Assembly (NCBI GenBank): GCA_036260375.1
Contig: DASZZZ010000011.1
Coordinates: 1 to 53,188 of the forward strand
DNA: 53,188 nucleotides
Reading direction: 5' to 3'
From: DASZZZ01 sp036260375
GTDB taxonomy: Bacteria; Actinomycetota; CADDZG01; WHSQ01
Shown one piece after another: positions 27,411 through 36,321 of this stretch. The notes beneath the pieces were generated by a model, which was not told the origin of the DNA, made no database searches, and saw only the letters and a program-made list of their open reading frames with translations. How positions within the stretch are numbered: position 1 is the first letter of the stretch; every line of letters begins with the position of its first letter. The position numbers were made by a program, and so were the translations under genes.

Positions 27411-27464
27411 GGCGCTCCGTGGCGCGACCGGGACCGCACGCGCGGGCCGGCGGCTAGGGCGCCG

Positions 27465-28064
27465 GTGGGACGCCGCTCGGCCCCCGAGCAGGGCCCCTTC
27501 TACCGGTCCGTCGCGACGTGGGCGTTGCCGTGGCTGCTCGTCGCGGTCGTCGTGGGGGCCGCGGTGTGGATCGCCGTGGGCAGCATCGGCGGCGACGTCG
27601 CCCCGGCGGGAGCCCGGTCGCCGTCGCCGGCGCCCGCTCGCGCGGCGCGTGACGCGACCCCGACACCCAGCCCGACGCCCACGCCGGAGCCGACCCCGAC
27701 GCCGACCCCCGAGCCGCAGCCGAGCCCCGGCGACGACTCGAAGCGAAGGGAGCGCGAGCCGAGGGAGCCGGACGACGAGCTCGTCACCGACGGCGTGACG
27801 GTCCAGGTCCTCAACGCGACGGGCGGCGTCACCGGCGCCGGCGCCGCGATGGGCGAGCGCCTCGACGGCCTCGGCTTCGACGTCGTCGCGGTCGGCACCG
27901 CGATCGTCGTCAAGGACCGGACGACCGTCCACTGGTCGACTCCCGAGGGCCAGCCCGCGGCCGAGGCGCTCGCGCGGCGCTTCGGATGGGTCGCCGCGGC
28001 GAAGCCGGCCGACCTCTCCGCGACCGTCACGCTGCACGTGCTCGTCGGGCGCGACGAGGTCTGA
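27465..28064 (+). CDS. Membrane-anchored LytR_C domain protein
   Basis: The 199-residue protein has a short cytoplasmic start, one membrane helix (about residues 20-42), a Pro/Thr-rich linker with PTPTPEP repeats (about 50-90), and an external LytR_C domain (VTVQVLNATGGVTGAG onward). LytR_C domains occur on cell-wall ligases and on single-domain proteins like this one. It pairs with the DUF3263 gene as in mycobacteria. Start GTG; spacing to the upstream gene is 54 bases. Role in the envelope inferred. Confidence 0.85.
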   Translation: MGRRSAPEQGPFYRSVATWALPWLLVAVVVGAAVWIAVGSIGGDVAPAGARSPSPAPARAARDATPTPSPTPTPEPTPTPTPEPQPSPGDDSKRREREPREPDDELVTDGVTVQVLNATGGVTGAGAAMGERLDGLGFDVVAVGTAIVVKDRTTVHWSTPEGQPAAEALARRFGWVAAAKPADLSATVTLHVLVGRDEV

Positions 28065-28070
28065 CGCGCG

Positions 28071-28868
28071 TCAGTCGAGCAGCGTCAGCTCGAGGCGCAG
28101 CTCGGTGTGCAGCGTGCCCGACAGCGGCGCGCCGTCCTCGGGCAGCACGCGCACCTCGAAGTCGCTCTCCGTGCGCGACGACGCGCTCGTGAGGTAGCCG
28201 CCGTCGAGGTCGAGCACCGCGGCGCCCGTCGTGGACGACGACCCGACGAGCTCGGCGTCGCCGAGCTGGACCTGGGTCGTGCGCGTGAGGGGGCCGGCGC
28301 CGGTGAACGTCAGGCGCGCGGCGGCGCGGCCGTCGTCGAGCCCGAGGCCCGCGAGGCGTCCGTCGACGGCGAGCTCCTGGGTCGTCGCCGCGAGCCGCAG
28401 CTGCTGCTCCGCGGGCCACGACTGGCGCAACCGGACCGGGTCCACGGGCAGCTTCGGCCGCGCCGTGTTGATGAACGCGAGCTCGTCGGGGTCGAAGCCG
28501 GTCGCGGGCGCGCCGTCGACCTCGAGCACCTCGAGGAGCTGTCCGCGCGCGCCGACGCGCAGCTCGAACGTGCGCGTCTCGCCCCCCGGCGGCAGCAGGC
28601 CGCGGCCCTCGACCGAGACGGGATCGACGGTCACCGCGACGATCGCCTCGTCGCCCGACGCGGCCCGGACGGTCTCGGTCACGGTGAACTCGGCGCGGTA
28701 CGAGCCGCTGCCCGGCTCGCCGAGGTTCCACCGCGTCGCGGCGTCGGCCTCGAGCCGGTAGCGCAGCTCGTCGCCCTCCTCGAAGCGGTAGACGAGGTCG
28801 ACGCGGTCCGAGCGGCACGCCGTCAGGGCCGCCACGAGCACGACGACGGCGGCGAGGCGCAGTCGCAT
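28071..28868 (-). CDS. Predicted lipoprotein of unknown function
   Basis: The 265-residue protein starts with a lipoprotein signal (lipobox LTAC, Cys18). The rest is rich in beta strands with the pattern VDLVYRFEEGDELRYRLE, like proteins of the DUF6263 kind that carry a duplicated beta-sandwich; I am not sure of the family. It is transcribed alone, and a -10 hexamer six bases upstream fixes the start. Confidence 0.75.
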   Translation of the reverse strand: MRLRLAAVVVLVAALTACRSDRVDLVYRFEEGDELRYRLEADAATRWNLGEPGSGSYRAEFTVTETVRAASGDEAIVAVTVDPVSVEGRGLLPPGGETRTFELRVGARGQLLEVLEVDGAPATGFDPDELAFINTARPKLPVDPVRLRQSWPAEQQLRLAATTQELAVDGRLAGLGLDDGRAAARLTFTGAGPLTRTTQVQLGDAELVGSSSTTGAAVLDLDGGYLTSASSRTESDFEVRVLPEDGAPLSGTLHTELRLELTLLD

Positions 28869-28874
28869 GCGCGC

Positions 28875-28880
28875 ATCCTA
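28875..28880 (-). promoter_or_regulatory. -10 hexamer of the lipoprotein gene (leaderless geometry)
   Basis: On the minus strand TAGGAT ends six bases before the ATG (28868). Confidence 0.55.
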
Positions 28881-28910
28881 GTGGCGGCCCGTCGCGGCGC
28901 GCGTCCGCGC

Positions 28911-28916
28911 TAGCCT
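28911..28916 (+). promoter_or_regulatory. -10 hexamer of otsB (leaderless geometry)
   Basis: TAGCCT ends six bases before the otsB GTG at 28923. It is back to back with the lipoprotein promoter, 30 bases away. Confidence 0.55.
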
Positions 28917-28922
28917 CGCCCC

Positions 28923-29705
28923 GTGGACCCGATCGCCGAGTTGTCCGCACGCGCCGCGCGCGCCGGGTTGTTCCTCGACTTCGACGGCACGCTGTCGGAG
29001 ATCGTCGAACGCCCCTCCGACGCGCGCCCCGCGGCGGGCGTCGCCGCGGCACTCGAGCGCGTCGCGGCGCGCTTCGCGCTCGTCGCGATCGTGTCCGGGC
29101 GCAGCGCCACGGAGCTGCTCGAATGGCTCGGACCCGACGTCGAGATCTGGGGCGTCCACGGGGCGGAGCGCACCGACGGGGGCCGCGTCGTGCCGTCGGA
29201 GCGGGCTCGTCCGTATCGCGACGTGATGGCGCGCGCGATCGCGGACGCGTCCGCCGCGCTGGAGCGGCTCGCGCTCCCCGGCGTCATGGTCGAGGACAAG
29301 GGCGTGATGGCGACGCTGCACTACCGCGCCGCCGCCGACCCGGCCGCGGCGGAGCGCGCGCTCGACGACCTCGCCGCAGAGCTCGCCGACCGGCACGGCC
29401 TCGTGCGCGCCGGGGGCCGCATGGCGTTCGAGCTGCGCCCGCCGGCCGAGTTCTCGAAGCGGCTCGTCGTGCTCGACCGGGCGCGCGCTCTCGGGCTCGC
29501 CGCGGCCGCGTTCGTCGGCGACGACGTCGTCGACCTGCCCGCGTTCGACGCGCTCGACGAGCTCGAGCGCGACGGCGCCGTCGCGGTGCGGGTCGCGGTC
29601 GACTCCGACGAGGCCCCGCCCGAGGTCCTCGCGCGCGCCGACGTCGTCGTTCGGGGGCCGGCTGGCGTCGTCGAGCTGCTCGAGCGCCTCGCGGGCCCCG
29701 GCTAG
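28923..29705 (+). CDS. otsB: Trehalose-6-phosphate phosphatase
   Basis: OtsB removes phosphate from trehalose 6-phosphate to give trehalose. The 260-residue HAD phosphatase shows the nucleophile motif FLDFDGTLSEI (first Asp), VSGRSATEL, WGVHGAER and the metal motif FVGDDVVDLPAF. It is convergent with otsA; each has its own promoter, so the pair is not an operon. Start GTG set by the promoter spacing. Confidence 0.94.
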   Translation: MDPIAELSARAARAGLFLDFDGTLSEIVERPSDARPAAGVAAALERVAARFALVAIVSGRSATELLEWLGPDVEIWGVHGAERTDGGRVVPSERARPYRDVMARAIADASAALERLALPGVMVEDKGVMATLHYRAAADPAAAERALDDLAAELADRHGLVRAGGRMAFELRPPAEFSKRLVVLDRARALGLAAAAFVGDDVVDLPAFDALDELERDGAVAVRVAVDSDEAPPEVLARADVVVRGPAGVVELLERLAGPG

Positions 29706-29746
29706 GACGTCGCTCGCCGGCGGAACGCGCGCTCCGGGCCGCGCTG

Positions 29747-31210
29747 CTACGGCGCGGGCGGCGCGCTCGACGGCTCGCCGTGCTCGCGCAGCGCGACGAG
29801 GTCGTCGAGCTGCGCCTCGATCCAGTCGTCGGGGGTCGTCGCCTCGACCGCGCGCCGTAGCGCCGTCGCGCGCCGCGCGCGCTCGTCCGCGGACAGCTCC
29901 AGCGCGCGCTCGAGCGCGTCCGCGGTCGCGTCGACGTCGTACGGGTCGGCGATCGTGATCGCGTGCTCGCCGAGCTGCTCGAACGAGCCGGCCGTCTCCG
30001 ACAGCACGAGGACGCCGTCGCGGCGGTTGACGACCGGCCCCTCCTTCGACACGAGGTTCATGCCGTCGCATATCGAGTTCACGAGCAGGGCGTCGTACAC
30101 CATTAGCGCGCCGACGGTGCGGTCGAAGTCGTCCTGGAAGAACAGCTGCACCGAGCCGGGGTGACGGCCGTTGACGCGCTCGACGACCGCTTCGACGTCG
30201 GCGGCGTAGCGTCGGTATTCCTCCATGCCCGAGCGCGACGGGTACAGACACGCGGCGAAGCGGATGTGGCCGCGCAGGTCGGCGCGGCGATCGAGCAGCG
30301 CGCCGAACGCCTCGAACCCGCGCACGACGTTCTTGGCCGGCTCGGAGCGGTCGGCGCGCACGACGAGGACGCCGTCGCCGAGCTCGAGCCGGTCGGCCCA
30401 CGCGCGTGCCGCGTCGCCGCCGGCGCGCGCCCGCAGCTCCTTGGGATCGATGGGGATCGGGTACGTGCGCACCCACGTCGAACGTCCGTCGTGCTCGACG
30501 CGCCCGCGCTCGTGGTCGACGCGCGCGCCGACGCGCTCGCAGCACGCGAGGAAGTTGCGCGCCCACGCACCGACGTGGAAGCCGAGCAGATCGGCTCCGA
30601 GCATCCCGGTCACGACGTCCTCCGGCAGCGACGACGGCAGCCGCCACAGGCAGTCGGGCCCGCCGAACGACGAGTGCGTGAAGTGGAAGCTGGTTTGCTC
30701 CGGGCGTATGCGGCGCAGGTGCAGCGGCGCGCGCGCGAGGTGATAGTCCTGGAACAGCACGAACTGCGCCGGCCGCGAGCGTTCCGCCGCGGCGCGCGCG
30801 AAGCGCTCGTTGACGGGCTCGTACGCGTCGCGCCATGCCGCGACGGCGTCGTCGCCGAAGTCGTCGATGCCGACCTCGTCGAACAGGCAGTGGTTCGCGA
30901 ACCACAGCATGCGGTTCGAGACCTCGTTGTAGTAGCGGTCGTACGTCGCGTCGTCGACGTCGAGGAGCTCGACCGCGTAACCGAGCTCGTCGCGCAGACG
31001 CGGGACCTCGCCGGCCTCGAGTGCGGCGCGGTCCGCGTCCGACGTCGCCGACGCTATCCACAGCGCGTCGTCGCCGAGCCGGCGCGCGACCGGGTCGAGC
31101 GCGCCCGCGAGCCCGCCCGCGCCGCGCTTGAGCCCGAAGCCGCCGTCGCGTTCGACGTACGAGACGGGGCCGCGGTTGGATACGAGGACGATGCTGACGC
31201 TCTGCGGCAT
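29747..31210 (-). CDS. otsA: Trehalose-6-phosphate synthase (GT20)
   Basis: OtsA joins a nucleotide-sugar glucose to glucose 6-phosphate. The 487-residue GT-B enzyme begins VLVSNRGPVSYVERDGGF, has the Gly-rich loop GAGGLAGAL, LLGFHVGAWARNFLACCERV, VVRADRSEPAKNVVRGFEAF and the donor-site stretch NSICDGMNLVSKEGPVVNRR. The sugar-site segment reads HFTHSSFGGPDCLWRLP instead of the enterobacterial HIPFPSPE form. Trehalose synthesis is the safe call; a related acceptor cannot be excluded. Confidence 0.9.
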   Translation of the reverse strand: MPQSVSIVLVSNRGPVSYVERDGGFGLKRGAGGLAGALDPVARRLGDDALWIASATSDADRAALEAGEVPRLRDELGYAVELLDVDDATYDRYYNEVSNRMLWFANHCLFDEVGIDDFGDDAVAAWRDAYEPVNERFARAAAERSRPAQFVLFQDYHLARAPLHLRRIRPEQTSFHFTHSSFGGPDCLWRLPSSLPEDVVTGMLGADLLGFHVGAWARNFLACCERVGARVDHERGRVEHDGRSTWVRTYPIPIDPKELRARAGGDAARAWADRLELGDGVLVVRADRSEPAKNVVRGFEAFGALLDRRADLRGHIRFAACLYPSRSGMEEYRRYAADVEAVVERVNGRHPGSVQLFFQDDFDRTVGALMVYDALLVNSICDGMNLVSKEGPVVNRRDGVLVLSETAGSFEQLGEHAITIADPYDVDATADALERALELSADERARRATALRRAVEATTPDDWIEAQLDDLVALREHGEPSSAPPAP

Positions 31211-31216
31211 GGCGAC

Positions 31217-31222
31217 ATCCTA
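31217..31222 (-). promoter_or_regulatory. -10 hexamer of otsA (leaderless geometry)
   Basis: On the minus strand TAGGAT ends six bases before the otsA ATG (31210). The plus-strand reading TAAGGA at nearly the same place lies seven bases before the glycerate kinase GTG, so the 23-bp gap may fire both ways. Confidence 0.55.
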
Positions 31223-31233
31223 AGGACGCCGCG

Positions 31234-32358
31234 GTGTACGTCGTCGCGGCGCCCGACAAGTTCAAGGGCTCGCTCGACGCACCCGCGGTCGCGCGCGCGA
31301 TCGCGCGCGGCGTCCGGCGCGTCGACCCGGGCGCGCGCGTCGACCTCGTTCCGCTCGCCGACGGCGGCGACGGGACGATCGCCTCGCTCGTGACGACCGT
31401 AGGGGGCCGCGTCGAGCGCGTGCGCGTGCACGGTCCGCTCGGCGCGCCGGTCGACGCACCGCTCGCGCTGCTGTCCGACGGCCGCGTCGTGGTCGAGATG
31501 GCGGCGGCGTCGGGGCTCGCGTTGCTCGACGGTGCGCTCGACGCGCTCGCGGCGACGTCGCGCGGCACCGGCGAGCTGCTGCGCGCCGCGCTGGAGCGGC
31601 GCGGCGCGCACCCGGGCGCGGTCGTGGTCGCGGTCGGGGGCAGCGCGTCGACCGACGGCGGCGCGGGCGCTGCGTCGGCGCTCGGGTGGCGCTTCCTCGA
31701 TCGCCTCGGGCAGGAGCTGGCCCCGGGCGGCGGCGCGCTCGCGTCGCTCGCGCGCGTCGACGGAGAGCGCGCCGTGCGGATCGCGCCCGGCGCCGTGGTC
31801 GCCGCGTGCGACGTCGACAACCCGTTGCTGGGGCCGCGCGGCGCGGCGCGGACGTTCGGCCCTCAGAAGGGCGCCGGCGACGCGGACGTGGCGCGGCTGG
31901 AGGCGGGCCTGCAGCGGCTCGCCGAGGTCGTCGCGCGCGATGTCGGGATCGACGTGCGCGCGCTGCCGCACGGCGGCGCCGGCGGCGGCATCGGCGCGGG
32001 CCTGGTCGCGTTCGCCGGCGCGCGCCTCGACGGCGGCTTCGAGCTCGTCTCCGGCGCCGCGGGTCTCGAGCGCGCCGTCGCCGGGGCCGACCTCGTCGTG
32101 ACCGGCGAGGGGCGTCTCGACGCCGGCACGCTCGGCGGCAAGGTCGCCGCGGGCGTGGCGCGCGTCGCGCGCGCAGCGGGCGTGCCGTGCGTCGCGGTCG
32201 CGGGGACGGTGGCGCTCGGCCGCGACGCGCTCGCGGGAGCCGGCATCGCCGCGGCCGCCGGGCTCGTGGAGCACGTCGGCGAGCGGCAAGCGCGCGACGA
32301 CCCGGCGGGCGCCGTCGCCGACGTCGTCGAGCGCCTCGTGCGCGGCCTGCCCTGGTGA
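31234..32358 (+). CDS. Glycerate kinase (GarK/GlxK family)
   Basis: The enzyme phosphorylates D-glycerate. The 374-residue protein has the family start VAAPDKFKGSLDAPAVARAIARG, the loop PLADGGDGT, VAVGGSASTDGGAGAASALG, FGPQKGA and VTGEGRLDAGTLGGK. Whether 2- or 3-phosphoglycerate is formed is not visible. It is divergent from otsA and not in an obvious glycolate or serine pathway cluster. Confidence 0.93.
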   Translation: MYVVAAPDKFKGSLDAPAVARAIARGVRRVDPGARVDLVPLADGGDGTIASLVTTVGGRVERVRVHGPLGAPVDAPLALLSDGRVVVEMAAASGLALLDGALDALAATSRGTGELLRAALERRGAHPGAVVVAVGGSASTDGGAGAASALGWRFLDRLGQELAPGGGALASLARVDGERAVRIAPGAVVAACDVDNPLLGPRGAARTFGPQKGAGDADVARLEAGLQRLAEVVARDVGIDVRALPHGGAGGGIGAGLVAFAGARLDGGFELVSGAAGLERAVAGADLVVTGEGRLDAGTLGGKVAAGVARVARAAGVPCVAVAGTVALGRDALAGAGIAAAAGLVEHVGERQARDDPAGAVADVVERLVRGLPW

Positions 32359-32382
32359 CGAGTCGGGGCGGGTGCGGCGCGG

Positions 32383-32388
32383 CATACT
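32383..32388 (+). promoter_or_regulatory. -10 hexamer of the AI-2E family gene
   Basis: CATACT ends six bases before the GTG at 32395; it differs from the TANNNT form at the first base only. Confidence 0.4.
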
Positions 32389-32394
32389 GACTTC

Positions 32395-33741
32395 GTGAGC
32401 ACACGGGCGCCGCAGCTGCCGCCGGGCGAGCGCCTGCGCCGCGCCGGGATCGCGGCGTGGTCGATCATCGGCATCCTGGCGTGCGTCGCGATCCTCGGAT
32501 GGCTGCTGTTCGAGGTGCGCGTGATCTTCCCGCCTCTGATCCTGGCGTTCCTGATCATCTTCCTGCTCAACCCCATCGTGACGCGGCTCGAGCGCCGCGG
32601 CGTCCCGCGCGCGCTCGGCGCGATCGGGACCTACGTCGTGGTGCTCGGCGGCTTCACGCTGCTCGTGATCGCGATCGCGCCGCTCGTCGCGGCGCAGGTC
32701 GGCGAGTTCCAGGACCAGTGGCCGCAGTTCAAGGTCGAGATCGTCGAGTTCGTCGACGGCGTCGCCGCAGGGCTCGAGGACCGCTTCGGCATCACCGTGG
32801 AGACGTCGCAGGTGTCGTGCCTGCTGGGCGTCGAGGATCCGGTTGCCGAGGGGCCGAGCTGCGACCGCGTCATCGAGGAGTTCCGCGACGTGCTCGGCCG
32901 CCAGGCGGGCCGGATCACCGAGCTCGGCGCGACGGTGCTCGAGGGCGTGCTCATCTTCGTGCTCGCGCCGCTGCTGGCGCTGTACCTGCTCATCGATCTC
33001 CCGCATCTGCAGCGCGACCTGCTCAACCTCGTTCCCGCGCAGCATCGCGACGAGGCGCGCGACCTCGGGTCGAAGGTCGTTCGCACGGTGGGCGGCTTCT
33101 TTCGCGGACAGTTCTTCGTCGCCGTGATCGTCGGCGTGCTGTCGGCGGTCGGGTTCCGGCTCGTCGGGTTGCCGTTCTGGCTCGTGATCGGGGCGATCGC
33201 CGGGTTCTTCAACCTCATCCCGCTCGTCGGCCCGTTCATCGGCGGCGCCGTCGGCTTCTTCGTCGGCGTCATGACCGCGGGCGTCGGGCTCGGGCTCAAG
33301 GCGGCCATCGTCGAGCTCGTCGTGCAGCAGCTCGACAACCACCTCATCAGCCCGCAGATCATGAGGCGCACCGTGCAGCTGCACCCGGCGACGGTCGTCC
33401 TGGCGCTGCTCGCCGGCGGCACGCTCGCCGGCTTCTGGGGCGTGCTCCTCGGCGTGCCGGCGGTCGCGGTCGCAAAGCTCCTGCTCGGTCACGTGTGGAC
33501 GACGCGCGTGCTCGGCGAGGAGGTGAGCCCGTACTCGCGCGCCCGTACGCCGCCGTCGGTGGTCCCCGCGCACGGCCTCGCGGTGCCCGGCGCGGCGTGG
33601 ACGCCGCCGCGCGCTCCCGCCGCGGTCGAGGCGCCGCCGCCGGGCGGCACGGGAGCGCCGCCCGCGGACGCCCCCGATCCTGATCCCGGCCTGGCCGCTC
33701 CCGGGGCGACGGCACCGGCGGACGCCCCGCGCGACCGCTAG
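32395..33741 (+). CDS. AI-2E family membrane protein
   Basis: The 448-residue protein has about eight membrane helices in the arrangement of the PF01594 family (YdiK, PerM, TqsA): paired helices at about residues 17-70, a long external part (about 95-165), and a conserved C-terminal bundle with GFFNLIPLVGPFIGGAVGFF and QQLDNHLISPQIM. Members export autoinducer 2, exchange Na+/H+ or have unknown substrates, so no substrate is assigned. The last 80 residues are a Pro/Ala-rich cytoplasmic tail. Start GTG. Confidence 0.88.
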   Translation: MSTRAPQLPPGERLRRAGIAAWSIIGILACVAILGWLLFEVRVIFPPLILAFLIIFLLNPIVTRLERRGVPRALGAIGTYVVVLGGFTLLVIAIAPLVAAQVGEFQDQWPQFKVEIVEFVDGVAAGLEDRFGITVETSQVSCLLGVEDPVAEGPSCDRVIEEFRDVLGRQAGRITELGATVLEGVLIFVLAPLLALYLLIDLPHLQRDLLNLVPAQHRDEARDLGSKVVRTVGGFFRGQFFVAVIVGVLSAVGFRLVGLPFWLVIGAIAGFFNLIPLVGPFIGGAVGFFVGVMTAGVGLGLKAAIVELVVQQLDNHLISPQIMRRTVQLHPATVVLALLAGGTLAGFWGVLLGVPAVAVAKLLLGHVWTTRVLGEEVSPYSRARTPPSVVPAHGLAVPGAAWTPPRAPAAVEAPPPGGTGAPPADAPDPDPGLAAPGATAPADAPRDR

Positions 33742-33749
33742 CGCCGCGC

Positions 33750-33755
33750 TAGAGT
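33750..33755 (+). promoter_or_regulatory. cbiM promoter -10
   Basis: TAGAGT. Transcription would start near 33762, inside the palindrome that follows. Confidence 0.45.
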
Positions 33756-33783
33756 CGTTGTTGCAAGCCATTGCAACAACGAC
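33754..33783 (+). promoter_or_regulatory. 13-4-13 bp palindromic operator before cbiM
   Basis: GTCGTTGTTGCAA (33754-33766) and TTGCAACAACGAC (33771-33783) are perfect inverse copies around the centre GCCA. The core TTGCAA...TTGCAA resembles the nickel-regulator (Nur) box described in Streptomyces, with one base less between the halves. It overlaps the -10 box and the start of transcription, so binding should repress cbiMNQO. The Fur-family gene at the other end of the cluster is the likely binder. Confidence 0.8.
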
Positions 33784-33801
33784 ACGGAAGCGGGTCCCGC
33801 G

Positions 33802-34488
33802 CTGCACGTCCCCGACGGGTTCTTCGACGCCACGACGTCGCTCGCCGCCGGCGCCGCGGCGGCCGGCGGCGTCGCCGTGGCGGCGCGCCGCGCGGCGCGC
33901 GACCTCGACGACCGCAGCGTGCCTCTCGCCGGCCTCGTCGCCGCGTTCCTGTTCGCGGCGCAGACGGTCAACGTGCCGGTCGCCGCCGCCACGAGCGGCC
34001 ACCTCATGGGAGGCGTGCTCGCCGCGATCCTCGTCGGACCGTGGACCGCGGTGCTGTGCGTGACCGTGGTCGTCGTCGTCCAGACGTTGTTCGCCGACGG
34101 CGGGCTCACGGCGCTCGGGCTCAACGTCGTCAACCTCGCGCTGGTGGGCGCGCTGCTCGGCTACGGCGTGTTCGTCTGCGTCCGCGCCGTCGTGCCCCGG
34201 ACGCGTCGCGGAGTGGTGATCGCGGGCGGCGTCGCGGCGACCGCGTCGGTGCTCGCGTCGGCCGCCGCGTTCTCACTCGAGTACGCGCTCGGCGGCGCCG
34301 GCGGCGCGTCGCCCGCCGCGGTCGCCGTCTCGATGCTCGCCGTCCACGCCGCGATCGCGGCCGGCGAGGGCGTCGCGACGGCGTTCGCGCTGCGCGCCGT
34401 GCTCGACGTCCGGCCCGACCTCGTCTACGGCGCGCGCGGGACGGCCGCGGTCGCGCCGCGCGGCGCGCGCGTGGGGGCGCGGGCGTGA
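33802..34488 (+). CDS. cbiM: Cobalt/nickel ECF transporter, substrate-binding membrane subunit CbiM
   Basis: CbiM is the S component that binds Co2+ or Ni2+. Its N-terminus normally reads Met-His-Ile-Pro-Asp-Gly-Phe and the His is a metal ligand. Here the frame reads HVPDGFFDATTSL directly after a CTG codon, and there is no ATG, GTG or TTG in frame between the stop of the upstream gene and 33877; a start at 33877 would delete the metal site. CTG at 33802 is therefore taken as the start (GGAAG at 33786-33790). The 228-residue protein has about seven membrane segments and the expected TSGHLMGG motif. The GTGA overlap leads into cbiN. Confidence 0.9.
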   Translation: MHVPDGFFDATTSLAAGAAAAGGVAVAARRAARDLDDRSVPLAGLVAAFLFAAQTVNVPVAAATSGHLMGGVLAAILVGPWTAVLCVTVVVVVQTLFADGGLTALGLNVVNLALVGALLGYGVFVCVRAVVPRTRRGVVIAGGVAATASVLASAAAFSLEYALGGAGGASPAAVAVSMLAVHAAIAAGEGVATAFALRAVLDVRPDLVYGARGTAAVAPRGARVGARA

Positions 34489-34814
34489 CGACGTCGCGGC
34501 GGGCTCGGCGCGTCGCGGCCGCCGTCGCCGCCGTCGCGGTGGCCGCGCTCGTCGTCGCACCGTGGGCGAGCGACGCCCCCGACGGGCTCGCGCGCGTCGC
34601 GCGCGACCACGACTTCGCGCGCTCCGAGCGGTCCCACGCGCTCGACGACGGCCCCGTCGCCGGCTACGCGCTCGACGGCGTCGACGACGAGCGCGCCGCG
34701 ACGGGCATGGCGACGGCGCTCGGCGCGCTCGCGACGTTCGGCGTCGCGCTCGCGCTGTTCGCGGCGCTGCGCGCCCGCGCCCGCCGGCGGGCGCGGGCGG
34801 AGCGGGCGCCGTGA
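34485..34814 (+). CDS. cbiN: CbiN-like PDGLE domain protein
   Basis: The 109-residue protein has two membrane helices (about residues 8-27 and 76-97) and between them SDAPDGLARVARDHDF, the PDGLE-type motif. Such proteins are the small accessory subunit of nickel/cobalt ECF importers and bind CbiM. GTGA overlaps link it to cbiM and cbiQ. Confidence 0.85.
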   Translation: MTTSRRARRVAAAVAAVAVAALVVAPWASDAPDGLARVARDHDFARSERSHALDDGPVAGYALDGVDDERAATGMATALGALATFGVALALFAALRARARRRARAERAP

Positions 34815-35578
34815 GCGGCGGCCACGCGCACGGGCTCTACGTCCACGCGCGCTCGCCGCTGCACGACGCCGCGCCGCACTGCAAGGTCGTCGCCGCGCTC
34901 GCGTTCGTCGTCGCGGTCGTCGCGACGCCGCGCGTTGCGGTGTGGGCGTTCGCCGCGCATGCCGTCGTCGTCGCCGCGGCCGCGCGCGCGGGGCGCGTCC
35001 CGGCCCCCTTCGTCGCGCGCCGTCTCACGCTCGAGCTGCCGTTCGTCGCGTTCGCCCTGCTGCTGCCGTTCGTCGGCGGGGGGCCGCGCGTCGACGTCGC
35101 CGGCGTCGCGCTCTCGGTGGAGGGATCGTGGGCGGCGTGGAACGTCGTCGCCAAGGCGACGCTGACGACCGCGGCCATGATCGTGCTCGGCGCGACGACG
35201 ACGGTCGCCGACGTGCTGCACGGCCTCGAGCGGCTGCGCGCGCCGCGCGCCGCGACCGCGATCGCGGGCTTCATGATCCGCTACGCGGACGTCGTCACGG
35301 GCGAGGTGCGGCGCATGCGCCTCGCGCGCGCGGCGCGCTGCTACGACGGGCGCGGGCTGCGCGCGGCGCGCGCGTCGGGGGCCACGCTCGCGACGCTGTT
35401 CGTGCGGTCGTTCGAGCGCGGTGAGCGCGTCCACGTCGCGATGCTGTCGCGCGGCTTCTCCGGCGTCATGCCCCCGGTCGCGCGCGAACGACCCGCGTCG
35501 CGCGCGCAGTGGCGCGCGGCGCTGTCGGTCCCGATGGCGGCGGCCGTCGTGTGCGCGCTCGCGTGGTCGGTCGCGTGA
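34811..35578 (+). CDS. cbiQ: Cobalt/nickel ECF transporter T component CbiQ
   Basis: CbiQ couples the substrate subunit to the ATPase. The 255-residue membrane protein has a first segment starting SPLHDAAPHCKVVAAL, several membrane helices, and the coupling-helix motifs with Arg in RMRLARAARCYDGRG and MLSRGFSG. The order cbiM, cbiN, cbiQ, cbiO and the GTGA overlaps on both sides support the call. Confidence 0.92.
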   Translation: MSGGHAHGLYVHARSPLHDAAPHCKVVAALAFVVAVVATPRVAVWAFAAHAVVVAAAARAGRVPAPFVARRLTLELPFVAFALLLPFVGGGPRVDVAGVALSVEGSWAAWNVVAKATLTTAAMIVLGATTTVADVLHGLERLRAPRAATAIAGFMIRYADVVTGEVRRMRLARAARCYDGRGLRAARASGATLATLFVRSFERGERVHVAMLSRGFSGVMPPVARERPASRAQWRAALSVPMAAAVVCALAWSVA

Positions 35579-36321
35579 CGCCGCCGGCGATCGCCGTCGA
35601 GGACGTCGCGTTCTCGTATCCGGACGGACATCGGGCGCTCCACGGCGTCGACCTGCGCGTCGAGCGAGGCGAACGCGTCGCCCTGCTCGGACCGAACGGC
35701 GCCGGCAAGACGACGCTCGTGCTGCACCTCAACGGCGTGTACCGCGCGCAGCGCGGCCGCGTCGTGATCTCCGGCGTTCCCGTCACGAAGGCGACGCTGC
35801 GCGACGTCCGGCGGCGCGTCGGCATCGTGTTCCAGGACCCCGACGACCAGCTCTTCATGCCGTCGGTGCGCGACGACGTCGCGTTCGGGCCGGCGAACCT
35901 GGGCGTGCGCGGGAACGAGCTCGACGAGCGCGTCGAGCGCGCCCTCGCCGCGGTCGGGATGGAGCCGTTCGCGGCGCGGCCCCCCCACCATCTCAGCTTC
36001 GGGCAGCGCCGCCGCGTCGCGCTCGCGACCGTGCTCGCGATGGAGCCCGACGTCCTCGTGCTCGACGAGCCGACCTCGAACCTCGACCCGGCGAGCCGGC
36101 GTGAGCTCGCCGAGGTCCTCGACCGGCTCGACGTCACGGTCGTCGTCGTGACGCACGACCTCCCCTACGCGCTGCAGCTGTGCCCGCGCGCGGTCGTGAT
36201 GAGCGACGGTCGGATCCTCGCCGACGGGTCCACCGCTCGCCTGCTCGCCGACGACGCGCTCATGGCCACGGCCCGGCTTGAGCTCCCTTACGGCTTCCGC
36301 CCCGAGCCGCGCCCCGTGTGA
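35575..36321 (+). CDS. cbiO: Cobalt/nickel ECF transporter ATPase CbiO
   Basis: The 248-residue ATPase has Walker A GPNGAGKTT, the Q-loop IVFQDPDDQLFMPSV typical of ECF ATPases, the signature in the variant LSFGQRRRVALAT, Walker B DVLVLDEPTSNLD and VVTHD. A single CbiO would act as a homodimer. Its last 34 bases overlap the end of the convergent fur-family gene. Confidence 0.94.
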   Translation: MTPPAIAVEDVAFSYPDGHRALHGVDLRVERGERVALLGPNGAGKTTLVLHLNGVYRAQRGRVVISGVPVTKATLRDVRRRVGIVFQDPDDQLFMPSVRDDVAFGPANLGVRGNELDERVERALAAVGMEPFAARPPHHLSFGQRRRVALATVLAMEPDVLVLDEPTSNLDPASRRELAEVLDRLDVTVVVVTHDLPYALQLCPRAVVMSDGRILADGSTARLLADDALMATARLELPYGFRPEPRPV

